NCBI GenBank assembly: GCA_016800925.1
Contig: JABCPU010000566.1
Location: 1 to 38,357, forward strand
Source: Suillus spraguei
Taxonomy: Eukaryota > Basidiomycota > Agaricomycetes > Boletales > Suillaceae
Direction of reading: 5' to 3'
DNA length: 38,357 bases
Numbering within the stretch: the first letter of the stretch is position 1; every line of letters begins with the position of its first letter. A model generated the notes under the pieces. The model did no database searches. It saw only the letters and a program-made list of their open reading frames with translations, and was not told where the DNA came from. Of the stretch, positions 20,926 through 32,239 are shown one piece after another. Made by a program: the position numbers and the translations under genes.

Positions 20926-21410
20926 CTATCTCCGTATTATACGAGTGAACGGACGTGCATAATATCCCGTATGATACGGGCCAGTGGACCATGGGCCCAT
21001 GGTAGAAATATCCTCGTTGATGACGGATGGGCCGGGAGGAATATTATTCCCGATGACAGCGGGTGGGCCCATGCAAGGAATATGTAGAGTAGATGAGTGG
21101 GCCGATGTACATGAATATCCGGTAGACGGATGGGCCGAGGTAGTTGGATATCATGTAGATGGGTGTATCAAGGTAGATGTGTATCAAATAGACAGGTATG
21201 TGAAGGGTACTTGTTATCACATACACGGTGGGCCCAGACACATATTAAATTAGACGGGTATTAGACGGGTGAGCCGAGAGTGTTATATAAATATTTATTA
21301 GACGGGTGGGCCGAGGGTGTTGTACAGTATATTATATTAGACGGGTGGGCCGAGGGTGGTATAAAATATAGATGGGTGGGCCCATGTGTATGATAATGGT
21401 AGACATGACG
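20925..21410 (+). repeat. Left terminal inverted repeat with subterminal minisatellite
   Basis: After the outer unique part the sequence becomes a degenerate tandem array of about 30-45 bp units, each with a core close to GACGGGTGGGCCGAGG followed by an AT-rich spacer (for example GTATATTATATTA). At least nine cores are visible. The same core occurs inverted at the other end. Confidence 0.85.
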
Positions 21411-21465
21411 GAGCTGAGGGAGTTGCATATCATCTGAATCAGAGGAGGTAATAAATCACAGTTAC

Positions 21466-21958
21466 TGAGTTCCCGGAGCAGCAGGTGCTGTCTTGACATG
21501 GCCTTTTGTGACGCTTAGGTTGTCTTGTAGAATGTGGAAACTGGGGTGCGAGGCTTGTGTTGCCCTACAAGACACCCAGCTCCGACCCCCGAAAATCAGA
21601 TGAAGCATACCAAGTTCCGAGTTCCGAGACCCGGGTCTCGACACATAATTCAGTCAATAAGAGACACCCAGTTCCGACCCCCGAAATTTGAGTGAAGCAT
21701 ACCAAGTTCCAGGAGCAGCAAGTGATGTCTTGAAATGGCCTTTATGGCGCTTAGGTTATCTTGTAGAATGTGGAAAGCGGGGTGCGAGGCTTGTGTTGCC
21801 CTACAAGACACCCAGTTCTGACCCCCGAAAATCAGATGAAGCATACCAAGTTCCGAGTTCCGAGACCCGGGTCTCGACACATAATTCAGTCAATACGAGA
21901 CACCCAGTTCCGACCCCCGAAATTTGAGTGAAGCATACCAAGTTCCGGAGTTCCGAAC
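21466..21958 (+). repeat. 237-bp direct tandem duplication
   Basis: Two near-identical copies offset by 237 bp (AGCAGCAGGTG at 21477, AGCAGCAAGTG at 21714). Each contains GGTTGTCTTGTAGAATGTGG-like and GACCCGGGTCTCGACACA segments. The second contains an inner palindrome GACCCGGGTC, also present in the first. Confidence 0.85.
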
Positions 21959-22160
21959 CCGGGTCTGGACAAATGAATATCAGATATCCAGCACACTTCC
22001 AATCATCTGGTATTTCATTGAGCAATGGATGATAATACAGCTTTGAAAGCCAACATCATCCAAGGTTCCCTTATCTGATCCTCGCTATCTCCACCCCCTT
22101 TAACACCAAAGTCTGGACATCCAGCATTCAGCGTCTGATTTCCCAATATCAACTTGCAAC

Positions 22161-23462
22161 ATGAACACTTCTTCCATGTCCACTTGTGACATAAAAATCT
22201 GGCGCACTTGGACCCTGGCCATCACTCATGAAGCAGGGGCATATACCGAACAAAAATTCAATGCAGAGAAGACTGGAGGAGAACCGGTTATACCTTCTCC
22301 GAACCTGGACACTGATCTGGTGATGGCGTGCGATCGCTTGGCTGATGTACTCATAAAGGCATATAAAAATCCCAGTGGGTCTTCCTGCAGATGTTGAAAA
22401 TGTGTTTGATCATTCAAATTCCTTCATGATAGTTAAGATACAGATTGATATTGCAAGATATAGCAAATTGATATCCCCAAAGAACACTGGGCATAATGAG
22501 GAGAAAGAGGAGAAGTTGCTTGAGAGGTGTCCTCCTGGCCATGAGGGCACAAAGGTGGTGGACAAACCTGCCACAATTATCGATGTTTCCGGTACCATCA
22601 TCGCATGGTACCTTCCGGACGCCCTGACCGAGACCACCCAGGTGCGTAATGTGTAGATTGTTACTCAATGGATATTGAATATCAAATGGTACCTACAGAA
22701 GGAAATCAGGGCGGCCACCGATTTGCTGGGTCCAAGCCTCGAAAAAAGTGTAAAGGCTGATGGCAATTGGCGATATAATCAAGAATGGTTCAAACAGGGC
22801 TCGGAAAATGTTGGGTCAACTCCCGGATGCATCAATTTATCTCCGGCATGGTTTCAACAGGCCACGAGGTAGGATGTGATGAGATGGTGATTTCTGGAGT
22901 CAAAACTCACCAATCCCATAGAATCTGTCAGATCCGGAGGTATCCGCATCATTGAAGGGACCCTCCTCCGAGAATATCCTGAAAGCTATTGCAAGGCCGG
23001 CAGCCATCGCATCGGCGGCACTCAGGGTGATGCATCCTCAGCAGTATTTTGCAGGGTTACGAGCCTTGTCACACCTCGAGATAAGGCAGTGAGCAAGGAA
23101 CTGCCACAGATGCCAGAGACCCTGCAGTACTGGGCATCCGTGTTTAAACAGCCTCTCCATCATTTCCAATCGGGAAACCCCCAATCATCGAGACCATTTA
23201 TCGATTCCTGAATGCTTCATATTCTCACCACCGTGGGGAACTATTCTAATGCTCGATGAGTATGCCAAGCCTTCAGCTGGAATTCAGGTATGATCCGGCT
23301 GTATGATGCATTTTCGGGAAGAATTGTGAGACATGGTGTTGATGGAGGGGAAGGGGATCGGATTGCTTGGGCATGGTATATGAGGGATTCTGTGCACATT
23401 TATGCCGGGGTTCCCTCATGTGGATGGGCTATGGTCGAAGGCCACATACTAAGCACGGTGTG
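22161..23462 (+). pseudogene. TET/JBP-like 2-oxoglutarate/Fe(II) dioxygenase relic
   Basis: Member of a large basidiomycete family that I associate with the TET/JBP dioxygenases, which oxidise 5-methylcytosine or thymine in DNA. Pieces visible: start MNTSSMSTCDIKIW, then VVDKPATIIDVSGTIIAWYL, GCINLSPAWFQQ, RPAAIASAALRVMHPQQYF, ETPNHRD, SLQLEFRYDP, SGRIVRHGVDGGEGDRIAWA and WYMRDSVHIYAGVPS. The H-x-D iron motif is HRD at 23186-23194, as in animal TET. The distal His (23332-23334) and an Arg nine residues later (23359-23361) fit the third iron ligand and the 2-oxoglutarate contact. The coding frame changes several times, for example near 23080, 23253 and 23302, so this copy is broken or badly sequenced. 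Family placement is from remembered motifs and needs a profile search. It sits inside the KDZ element. Confidence 0.55.
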
Positions 23463-23539
23463 AAAGATCAAAGAAGTTGACAGAGTTGTGACCCATGTTA
23501 GTAGCAACACACGAATACCATGTACCAATTAGAGCATCA

Positions 23540-24830
23540 ACAGTTCTGGAACTCAAGTCGGAAGTCGAGTTCCATGAATTGAGTCCCTAACTCTGTGTAT
23601 CTCGGACTCGGACTCGATCCTCGAAATTAGGGACTCAATGATCGATAGTCCGAATTCAGGCTTCACCTCGGGACTCAGGAAAGTGTGAGGCAACAGACTT
23701 TGATCCACACATTGTGACTGCCGAACACCGAACACCGGCAGCCGGCACTCGGGACTCAGGACTGACACCAATGTGAAAAATATGAATTCACATATAGTGA
23801 TGCCAAATCCCAAACTCAGGCAGCCGGAGCTCGGGACTCGGGACTCAGAACAATTGAAAGATGTGAATTCACATATCATAAATGACGAACTCCAAATCCC
23901 GGCAGCCGGGACTCGGGACTCGGGACTCAGAATAATGTGCAAGTCATTGATCCACACATGTGAGGCCGAAACTCCGAGCCCGGCAGCCAGCGGTCGGGAC
24001 TTGGGACTCAGAAGAACGAGAAAGAATTGATTCCTACATGTAAAGTGCCGAACGCCGAATGCCGAACCCTGTGAAAGATACTGATTCCCACATATCAAGT
24101 GGCGAACCCGGAACCCTGGCAGCCGGAACTCGGGACTCGGACACACAACATTGTGAATGATATTGATCACACATGTTAAGTGCCGAACGCCGACTGCCGA
24201 GCCCCGGCACCCGGAACTCGGCACTCGGCACTCACAACAATCCACACATGTTGAGTGCCGAACCCCGAACTCCGGCAGCCGGAACTCGGGACTCACAACA
24301 TTGTGAAAGATACTGATTCCCATATGTAAAGTGCCTAACCCCGAACCCCGGCAGCCGGAACTCGGGACTCGGGACACACAACATTGTGAATGATATTGAT
24401 GCACACATGTTAAGTCCCGAACGCCGACTGCCGAGCCCCGGCACCCGGAACTCGGCACTCGGCACTCAGAATAATCCACACATGTTGGGTGCCGAACCCC
24501 GAACTCCGGCAGCCGGGACTCGGGACTCGGGACTCACAACATTGTGAATGATATGGATGCACACATGTGAAGTGCCGAACGCCGACTGCCGAGGCCCGGG
24601 ACCCGGAACTCGGGACTCGGCACTCAGAATAATGTGAAAGTTATTGATCCACATATGTTGACTGCCGAACCCCGCACTGTCGCACAGATATCTATTTCGT
24701 CTCGAACCTTGATTGCTGAACCCCAAACCATGAAATCCGGTAGTCCACAATTGTGGGGTTCGGGGTTCGGTACCTAAGATTCGACTCGCCACTCAGAAAT
24801 ATGTGAGGCAATCTTGCCATTCGGAAGTCG
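23540..24830 (+). repeat. CpG-rich tandem array 1
   Basis: Degenerate units of 71-91 bp, each with a core like CACACATGTTRAGTGCCGAAC, then CCCCGAACTCCGGCAGCCGG and runs of AACTCGGGACTCGGGACTC, ending in AACATTGTGAATGATA. Cores are at about 24172, 24243, 24321, 24403, 24477, 24560 and 24651. The same family forms the array at 35340-37480. A long open frame on the minus strand here is produced by the repeat and is not a gene. Confidence 0.85.
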
Positions 24831-25025
24831 AGTCCCATGAATTAAGTCCCAAACTCTAAGTACCATTGCACTCAGGCATTCGCCACTCAGCATTTGGGAT
24901 TTAGGACTCTACACCCGGATCTTGACATCCAGTCCCTCAAAATCCGGAACAAAATATTCGGGAGTCAAGAACAATCATTTGACGGAATAAAATATTTTAA
25001 CATCATGTATGAAATGAAGACCATT

Positions 25026-25828
25026 CTAATCTAAACACAGTGAAGAGGACTCCACTCCCCTGCCTCTCTTCAATCTCTGTAGCATGTCAGTGTACATCTT
25101 CACCTCTGCCATCTTCTCATGGATACCCTCATCTTGCTCCTCCATCAATGCTACCAGGCGTGCTCGAATCATCTTAAGTCCCATCACTGATGGGCCTGAT
25201 GAGTCATTTACCTCCTCAGGAAGAACCAAGCCATCATCCTCAACTCCATTTACCATCCAATGCTGGTAGTGAACGACACAGGACCTCATGATCTGACCCC
25301 ATTGCCATGGTTCATTCGGAATTTCGGTGTGTCCCATCCACCATGGAGTATCATAGCTGGGAATAATCCGGGATGGATGTCCCGGAGCTGCGACATCATC
25401 AAACTGACACAGGTGGGATGAAAAGATGTGGTCTGGAACAGTGTTCCAGGTGAGCATGGGATACAATGTCAGGACATGAGCGACGGGGCTTGGAACAACA
25501 GAAACGATGTTCCTTGCAGCTGAGTACTGCAGGAGTGGCGTAACAAATGTCTGTTGGAAATCTCAGCATTGCCCAAAAAAGTCAGCCGGTCATCCGGTCA
25601 TCAGTCACTTACATTGATTTCCCATTGCACCCCGGCTTTAAAGTACATGATCCGGGCAGAAGAGGGAGGGTTGTTAGCAGCCTCCATCTGATATTGAGAG
25701 ATACATGCGCGGATGCGCGATGCAGCCATATTCAAAGTACAAGAAATATCTTGAAGGTTCAGCTTCATGGGTTGCCAGTGATGTCCAGTATTTGGAGTGC
25801 CAGATGTGGATGCAGGAGTTTCAGGCAT
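25026..25828 (-). CDS. Intact unknown 246-aa protein carried by the KDZ element
   Basis: Two exons, 25828-25613 and 25550-25026, joined by a canonical GTAAGT...CAG intron in phase 0, give 246 residues without a break, which is rare in this element. The N-terminus is Ser/Thr/Pro-rich (MPETPASTSGTPNTGHH). The middle has aromatic-rich segments (MLTWNTVPDHIFSSHLCQF, SYDTPWWMGHTEIPNEPWQW, CVVHYQHWMVNG). The C-terminus is a charged helix likely to form a coiled coil (MIRARLVALMEEQDEGIHEK onward). I recognise no domain. It lies just downstream of the transposase on the same strand, so it could be a partner protein, for example an end-binding or target-site factor; this is inference from position only. 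Confidence 0.65.
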
Positions 25829-25959
25829 GGCTAATGCAAGAGTGTGACGCTGGGAATGACACTGACAGATAGTAAAGAGCTGATGATATGAGTCACTGAT
25901 GGATGGATTAGAAATTCAAACTCCGACATGGGCTGACCCGGACAATTCCCGGGACTCAA

Positions 25960-28900
25960 TGTTTGGGTGTCAAATATGCGTTTCATCAGCAAAACAAATT
26001 CATTCATGTGCACCATCGATCAACGAGGGCTGCAGGTCTTGAAATGCTGCCTGTGCATCCTGAGCTAGTAAGGAATACATTTGAGACTGCCTTCCGCATA
26101 GCATGCATGACCGGAATTTGTTTCAACAATGATTCCTGCATCCGGGCACCCCATGTGGTTGCCTTCCACAAGAAAAAGTTGCACGTCCAATCCATCTCTG
26201 ATTGCACCAATGATATTTCTTCCATCCATCGATCCCGTAGTGCCTTTGCCCGAAGCCAATGAACTCGGTAAACTTGGGATGGGTCCTGTCAGCTCACCAC
26301 GGAATATATCAAGCATGCCCGAACTCACATTCCTCATTCCAGGAATTTTCTGGACCCTCCATGTCGACTTCCACTGACCAGAACCAAGCGAGGGACTCAT
26401 TTCGCTGACCTCGGGCGTTTGGATCGCCGATGGCAGTGCTGATTTTGAGCTGCTCGCGAAGCAGGGGTTTGTATTTCTGAAGCTGGTCTGGCCCCGGCTC
26501 AAGTTGTATCATTTGCTTCCTGGTTTTTGTATTATATACTGGCATGTAGGGATACTGCCTGCTGCACTGATGTCACCTGGGACCACGCTCGAGTTTTTAG
26601 GGCTTGAGATTTGGCTTGCCTAACTGTTGTTCGGAACAGGATAGCCTTGTTGCACAAGTGAATGCGGAGATTGTGCAGGGCATCATTGGCCTGCCTTCAC
26701 GAAAGGACATCTCCAACGGAATCAGATCCTCTGCCATACAGCGTCTGCAATGTTCAACCCCGAGGTTTGATGGCAATGGAATTATGGTGAGCTCAGGGAG
26801 TTTGTCCATGCATCAGATGTCTCGGTGAAATCCGCCGGGTCATCATCGATATCGTCAAGAATATCTATGTTCAAGTCGTCAGGATCGTCATCTGCATCAA
26901 ATCCCTCTCCCAGATGCGTAAGAGCAGACGAGTGAATTCATCTATCTGGCCTTGAATACGATCGCGTTGCCGGGCGATATCTAATCTCTGTGTCTCCGTC
27001 GATCGTCTTCCAATTCTGCGGACCTCGATGAGCAATGCAATTTGAGCCTCTTCAATTGCCAACCCAATGGATATCCATTTGCCACAAGATCTGCGAGAGG
27101 GTGCTGCATGACGGGCATTACCCGCTTCTAGTAGTCTAAGCTCGATCTCCTTTTTGCTTGGTGCTAAGTGAAAAATGATGCGGAGCTCCACGGAGACAAA
27201 GAATGTTAACTTACCCTTCTTGATATTGATTTCATATAAATCCATCGCCGCAGGATCCCTGATTCTCTGGACTGAGCGACCATCTCGCTGGCTAACCATT
27301 GTGTCTTTAAATTGCCGGGTGCAGCTTCATCAAGTCTGTCGAAAGCCTTGCCACTTCGGCGATGCCATTCTTCGCCAGCTTGTATTTCCGGCAAAGAGTC
27401 CTTTTCATGCGGATCATCTTGCAGAAATTGGAATCGTTCATCTGATAATCAAGACATTCCTTTCGGTGCGGGGATGACATTCCCCGACGGCAGGGAAATC
27501 AGGTTGAGACGCGCCCATAGGGTCTCCATGATCTCTCCATCAATCCGGCCAATGCCTTCAATAAAATTCGAAGCATATCGGACATAGCAACTGTCCTGAT
27601 GTCCATTGCACATGCCACAAACCGATTCCAGGAATGATGGTCAGTTCCGGTACCATGTCAAGGTATCGGCTTCGATCCACCCGAACACGAAAGTGCTTGT
27701 TGTATTGACAATTAATGTCATAGAAGGTGACAGCCCTGGTAATCCTTCCATGTTGTGCTGGGCAGCTTCACAAAGGGCGTAGTCCATGTTCATTTGTCTG
27801 CAAATGATGCATGGTCAACTAGTGAATGTCGATTGGCAATGTTTGGCTTGCCTTTCCCCTTTCTGAAAATCAACCATCGAGTGAGGGACAAAGCACCCAT
27901 GCCGGGCGCAGGCAACTCCCCCGATTCCTGTGGACTCGAGCTTGTGCCGCGCCGCATTTGCTTGATTGACCGCCCGGTTGATTGTTGCAGCTCGATTTTT
28001 TCCACCGTGTCAGCAGCCTCCGCAAATGCATGTTATACCTGTCCTTTCCGACCATGAATCCAAGCCCATCTGAAAGCCAAACTTCATCGAGGGGATTAAT
28101 GGGATGCAGGTGTTCAGCTTTGAAATTTCCGTCCATCACAAATGACCGGGTGTATTTCCAGCTTGGAGTTCTTATCATCGCCGAGTCACTTCGGTATTGA
28201 ACATGACTCACTCATCAAGTGATTCATCCCCTGACAAAGATACATTAATCCCAGGCTGAGGACATGCCGGGCAAAATAATGCAAGATCTCCTGCGTTTCG
28301 GGATGTCAGAACGATGGCCATAGCCATGCCATTTCATGGTCTTCAACTGCCTCCACTGTCGAGCGACTCTCATGAGCTCTCTGTATCGATCCTTGCCACG
28401 GCCTGTGTCAACATCATGTCCTTTAGATGAAGCACAAATAGCATTACCGGAACAAGGTGTGGAAACATGCTCGAGGTCCATTCGCCGGAGCTTACTGTAA
28501 TAGTTCATTGCGGAGGTGCCGCATTCAAGGTTGTCCAATAGAAAATCATCCAGCACTCCGAAGGTAAACACGGTCTTCGGCCTGTTAAACGATGCAGGGA
28601 AAAATCCATGCCGAAACATTTGAATGTCCGGACTCATGGCATTTGGACAATCGCAGCAGCGAACCTCGAGGCGGTGAACTCCGGACTTGTCAACGATGAC
28701 CATGGTGTTTCCTTCGGCTGGAACTCAGGTCCCGACACAGACGGAAGATCTTCGGGCTCAAGCTGTCTTCAGGTTCATCTCCTTCGAACAAATCCCACCT
28801 ATCTGTGAGCACCGGACATTGCTTGCCATCATGCCCGAGGTGTATGGTGAGTCCCACATGAGCGAGACAACTCCGCTCGAAGAATTGACCATTCCATTGA

Positions 28901-29423
28901 CTGATCCAGTGGAAAGGATTGCAACGATGTTGACTCCTGCAACAGCCCGTGCAATAGAGAGGCTCGCCAAGACAATCTTGACATTTGTAGACCCCATCCT
29001 GGTGGCAGATGATGCATCTCCTGTCTTCTGGTGGAGCTTCTCGATCCAGGAGGTGATGCAGATATGATCCTGCCTTGGCAGCCATTGCCTGAGGTAGTCA
29101 TTTTGACTCTGCATTTTTTATATTGAGCTATAGTTTGAATGACACTCCAACATTTAACATGAACTTGCCATGGTTTTTGGGAGTTGCAATGGCTCAAATG
29201 AGCCTTGGTCTTGCTCGTAAGTATTGTCAGGAAAGTCATCCCAAGGAGGTGGTGCCTGAACAGGCTGAAGTGTTGGTGATTCTGGGGGAGAGTGAGGCAT
29301 GGACCTGTAGGCTCGTCGTCTTGTGCTTGCAAGTGGGACCTTTGACCCAAATCTTTCTACCCTTGCTGCCCTTGCTTCTACCCTGTGGGATTTTTGCAAT
29401 GGGGTGCATCTACCTATCTTCAT
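25960..29423 (-). pseudogene. KDZ transposase, frame-disrupted
   Basis: RNase H-fold transposase of the KDZ superfamily, expected to bind the inverted ends and cut DNA. In order: N-terminal tail (MKIGRCTPLQKSHRVEAR...), a zinc module with CIICHQDGVYKCQDC and CRSQHRCNPFHWI, the CxC2 domain (VDKSGVHRLEVRCCDCPN, GFFPASFNRPKTVFTFGVLD), CPACPQPGIN (about 28255-28285), VMDGNFKAEH with DEVWLSDGLGFM (28110-28140, first catalytic Asp at 28131-28133), ARHGCFVPHSMVDFQKGERQ, YDINCQYNKHF, PELTIIPGIGLWHVHGHQD, DGEIMETLWARLN (likely catalytic Glu), and the C-terminal QRNESLAWFWSVE and SEMDWTCNFF. The intron 27851-27798 has a GC donor. Frame changes occur near 29069, 28700, 27745 and elsewhere. The exact 3' end is uncertain. 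Confidence 0.85.
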
Positions 29424-29658
29424 CTTATTTTATAATGCTAATGTTGCAGCAAAGCATCTGCTCAGGTGGAATGAATTTTTATTACATTGTGGTTCATACA
29501 GTCCTGCCGACTCATTACAAATTTATGTCCATTTATGGCTTCGGGACCAATATAGCTCAATTAAGCTACTGTTAGGCTTTTGTCAAAGATCAACTTCTGT
29601 CAATTCGTTCATTCTTCCACCTTGCTTATCCTCAGCCCATTCTGCAATTTGATTCACC
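29424..29658. promoter_or_regulatory. Probable bidirectional promoter of transposase and next ORF
   Basis: 235 bp between the likely transposase start (29423, minus) and the ATG at 29659 (plus). It is AT-rich with CTTGCTTATCC and CTTCCACC pyrimidine words on the plus strand. The exact starts of both genes are not certain. Confidence 0.35.
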
Positions 29659-31460
29659 ATGGCAAGGACGGGTCATTCCACTCACTTGACTTCCGGCAGA
29701 AATAGGGCACGTCAACCACAGACACAGAAGCTTCACGGAAAACGAAATTTCGGAGTTGAAGAACTACCTTCCTGAGTGGACCGCGGCCAAAAGGGGTGAG
29801 AAGCGAGGGGTTTTCACTGCAATTGCCAGGGCAGCCAGGTTGTTTGCTCCTAAAGTCGACCAAGGACAATGGAAAAAGAGGAAAGCAGGTGATGCGTCTT
29901 CGTTGTGTTGAAAAACTACAATTTTAACATCTTATTCTTCCATCAACTCTCAGATGTATAACACTTGGTTGTTCAACAACAAGAAAAGGAAGGAAAGGAA
30001 GGACATGATAAAGTATGGGAGGAAATGGACGCCTAGGATGGTGGTCTACCAGCAGAAGCGCGAAGAGGTGCTAAAGAGGATTGAGGACGAGTCCGGGCAA
30101 AGCCGGGAGATCCCAGTATGTTCAAACATTATCAGGGGGCTGTGAAGAGAGTCATGGCTGAATTGGACGACGACGAGTTGGAGAAGGCAAAAGAAACAGC
30201 GAAGAATGGTCAAACAGCTTTCCTCCTCCGGAGATACAAGCAGAAGTTGCTCGTAAGAAGGGACCGGCATATATGGAGCACTTTTCGAAAGAGATGTGGA
30301 GGCAATGCGGGATGAGAGTTTTGTGTTGTCAGCTTGGAAGAATGAACAGGGAGAGGTTCTGTTCGGGATGTAAGTCAATTGTGTCCGTCATCGCCGATCT
30401 TGGATCTCAATATATGTGTGCAGGCATGATGATAATGAGGCATTAGGAGATGGGGACAGCTTCATGAAGACTAAGGACTGGGAGACATTGAGCCAGTATG
30501 GCAGGAGTACGCCCAGGAACAGTTCGGTGAGTGTTTGAACTTTGGATGCAAGAATGAATTCGTTGATCATCACAATGATAGGTGCCGGGGCACAGGACGG
30601 AGGACGACAGGTCAAGGGAGGTCGCAAAAGAGTCAGAAACCAGCTTTGGAACTCGACACAGATGGAAATGGATGCCGTTGCTTCCAGACATCACGGAAAC
30701 AAAACTTGAGGAGAAGAAAGCCATATCAGGGCGTTTCTTACATCGCACTACAGTGAGTCTTTCGTGGCAACATCTGAGATGTTGCTGAATGCGTGGACAC
30801 AGGAATATGTTCCGGGAATGACAAGGCTGTCGTGCCATGGATGCCCTCGTACAAAGTCAGGATGACTTGTGGCAAGAAGTATCTTCCGGCGGATATTGAC
30901 CTGAAGGAGCCTTCGAAGTTGCAAAACTGGACACAACGGCCTTGCTCAATTTCTGTTGCTCAGCAGAAACAGGAAAAGATTCAACATTTCTGTTCAAAGC
31001 ATGGAAGAACAAGGATGGGGACTGGTACCATCTGTGGTATCCGGCAAGTCGCCATCGCGTCTGACTCGTCAAGTGAGAATGCAGAAGAGTGGAACTCTCC
31101 GAAGGCCCGGATCCATCAACCGAAGCGAGAGTGATACGACAGTGGAAACCATGACAAGGAGGATGACATTGATGATGACTCGGCTGATGGTCGATCCCCA
31201 CTGAAGAAACCCAGACAAATAGCACACCCATCTTCAGCACCCAAGGAGACAGAAGTTCCATGTTCAATGCCGGAGCCTCGCCCGGCCAGGCCGGCCAAGG
31301 CAGGTGCACTTTGACATCACGGATGGGCGACCTCCTGGCCGGGATCACTGAGGAAGGGAAGAGAGGAACGCATCGCCGGAACCAAGGGTATACAGGGCAA
31401 GAAAGCTGTCATTTGAACCATCCGCAAGGACCACCCGGAGTAAGTCTCAAAAGCCGGTAG
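29659..31460 (+). pseudogene. Conserved transposon-associated ORF of unknown function
   Basis: Family often seen in Agaricomycete repeats. Visible blocks: SFTENEISELKNYLPEWTAA with RAARLFAPKVDQGQWKKRKA, an intron, then NTWLFNNKKRKERK, KWTPRMVVYQQKREEVLKRI, MFKHYQGAVKRVMAELDDDE, EWSNSFPPPEIQAEVARKKG, YMEHFSKEMWRQCGMRVFVL with SAWKNEQGE, then LPDITETKLEEKKAI and VPWDALVQSQDDLW. The N-terminal half is Lys/Arg-rich and helical, suggesting nucleic-acid contact, but no named domain is recognised. Reading all blocks needs frame changes at 29720-29735, at 30202-30203 (one A short) and at 30666-30668 (one A short). The C-terminus becomes Ser-rich and is hard to follow after 31000. Confidence 0.6.
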
Positions 31461-32239
31461 AGAGTACACTTGAGTAACAGGGCAAGGGGAAGGAAATAAT
31501 GTACATATACCAAACTGCCCCCATGTTTACCACATTTCATCATTTGTCACACTTCTAAAACACAGTGTCCCACTTCCAAAATGTTGAATCCTAAGCACGA
31601 GTTCGGACTATCCTGATCACGAGTTCCGACGATCCCGATCACGAGGTCCGGCACCCAAGTATCATCATTGGTAGTTGGTATTAGAGATTAGGGTTTGTGC
31701 ATCATCTAAAATACATTGGAACTGTCATTGATATACATGAAAAATTCAGTGGTTCACATGATTTAAGTATGTGAATGAAAATCCAAATATCACGAAACCC
31801 GATCACCGAGTTCCGGATGAATCCCAATCACCGAGCTCCGGACCCCGGGAATCAATAATTGGCTGTTGGAATGGGACAATTGGGTGTGTGCATCATCTAA
31901 AATCAATTGGAATGTCATTGTTATACATGAAAAATTCAGTGGTGAACATGATGTAAGTATGTGAATGAATATCCAAATATTTACATATGGGGTTGATCAT
32001 CACACTTTTCAATGAGGGTATCTAATACAAGCAGCATTCAGAGCTCATCTGTTTGGCCCTTTGCAACCTCCGGAGGTCCATATCAGCTCTTCTGAGTTTG
32101 TCGATGTGTCACCCAGCCACTCGGAATGGTCGGTCGGCCTCGAGGAGTTGATGTACGGTGGCTCCGGAAGATGCCATGACGCTGTTGGTAATGGTCCAGG
32201 CGATCCAGAATTGATTCAACTTCAAGAAAATTAGCAGAA
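31461..32239. repeat. Gene-free region with a 95-bp direct repeat
   Basis: A segment at about 31699-31792 recurs at 31886-31980 (187 bp apart), sharing CATCATCTAAAAT, TACATGAAAAATTCAGTGGT and AAGTATGTGAATGAA. Between the copies are short CACCGAGTTCCGG words related to the CpG-rich arrays. The stretch 31990-32239 has no clear gene of its own. Confidence 0.75.

Noticed and set aside
23553..24479. 308-codon minus-strand open frame
   Set aside because: It runs through the CpG-rich tandem array and its residues (SRVPSSGCRG, FRLP, THVW) simply repeat the unit. Open in several frames by composition.
29123..29575. Plus-strand ORF with hydrophobic segments
   Set aside because: Antisense to the N-terminal coding part of the KDZ transposase; no homologous signal.
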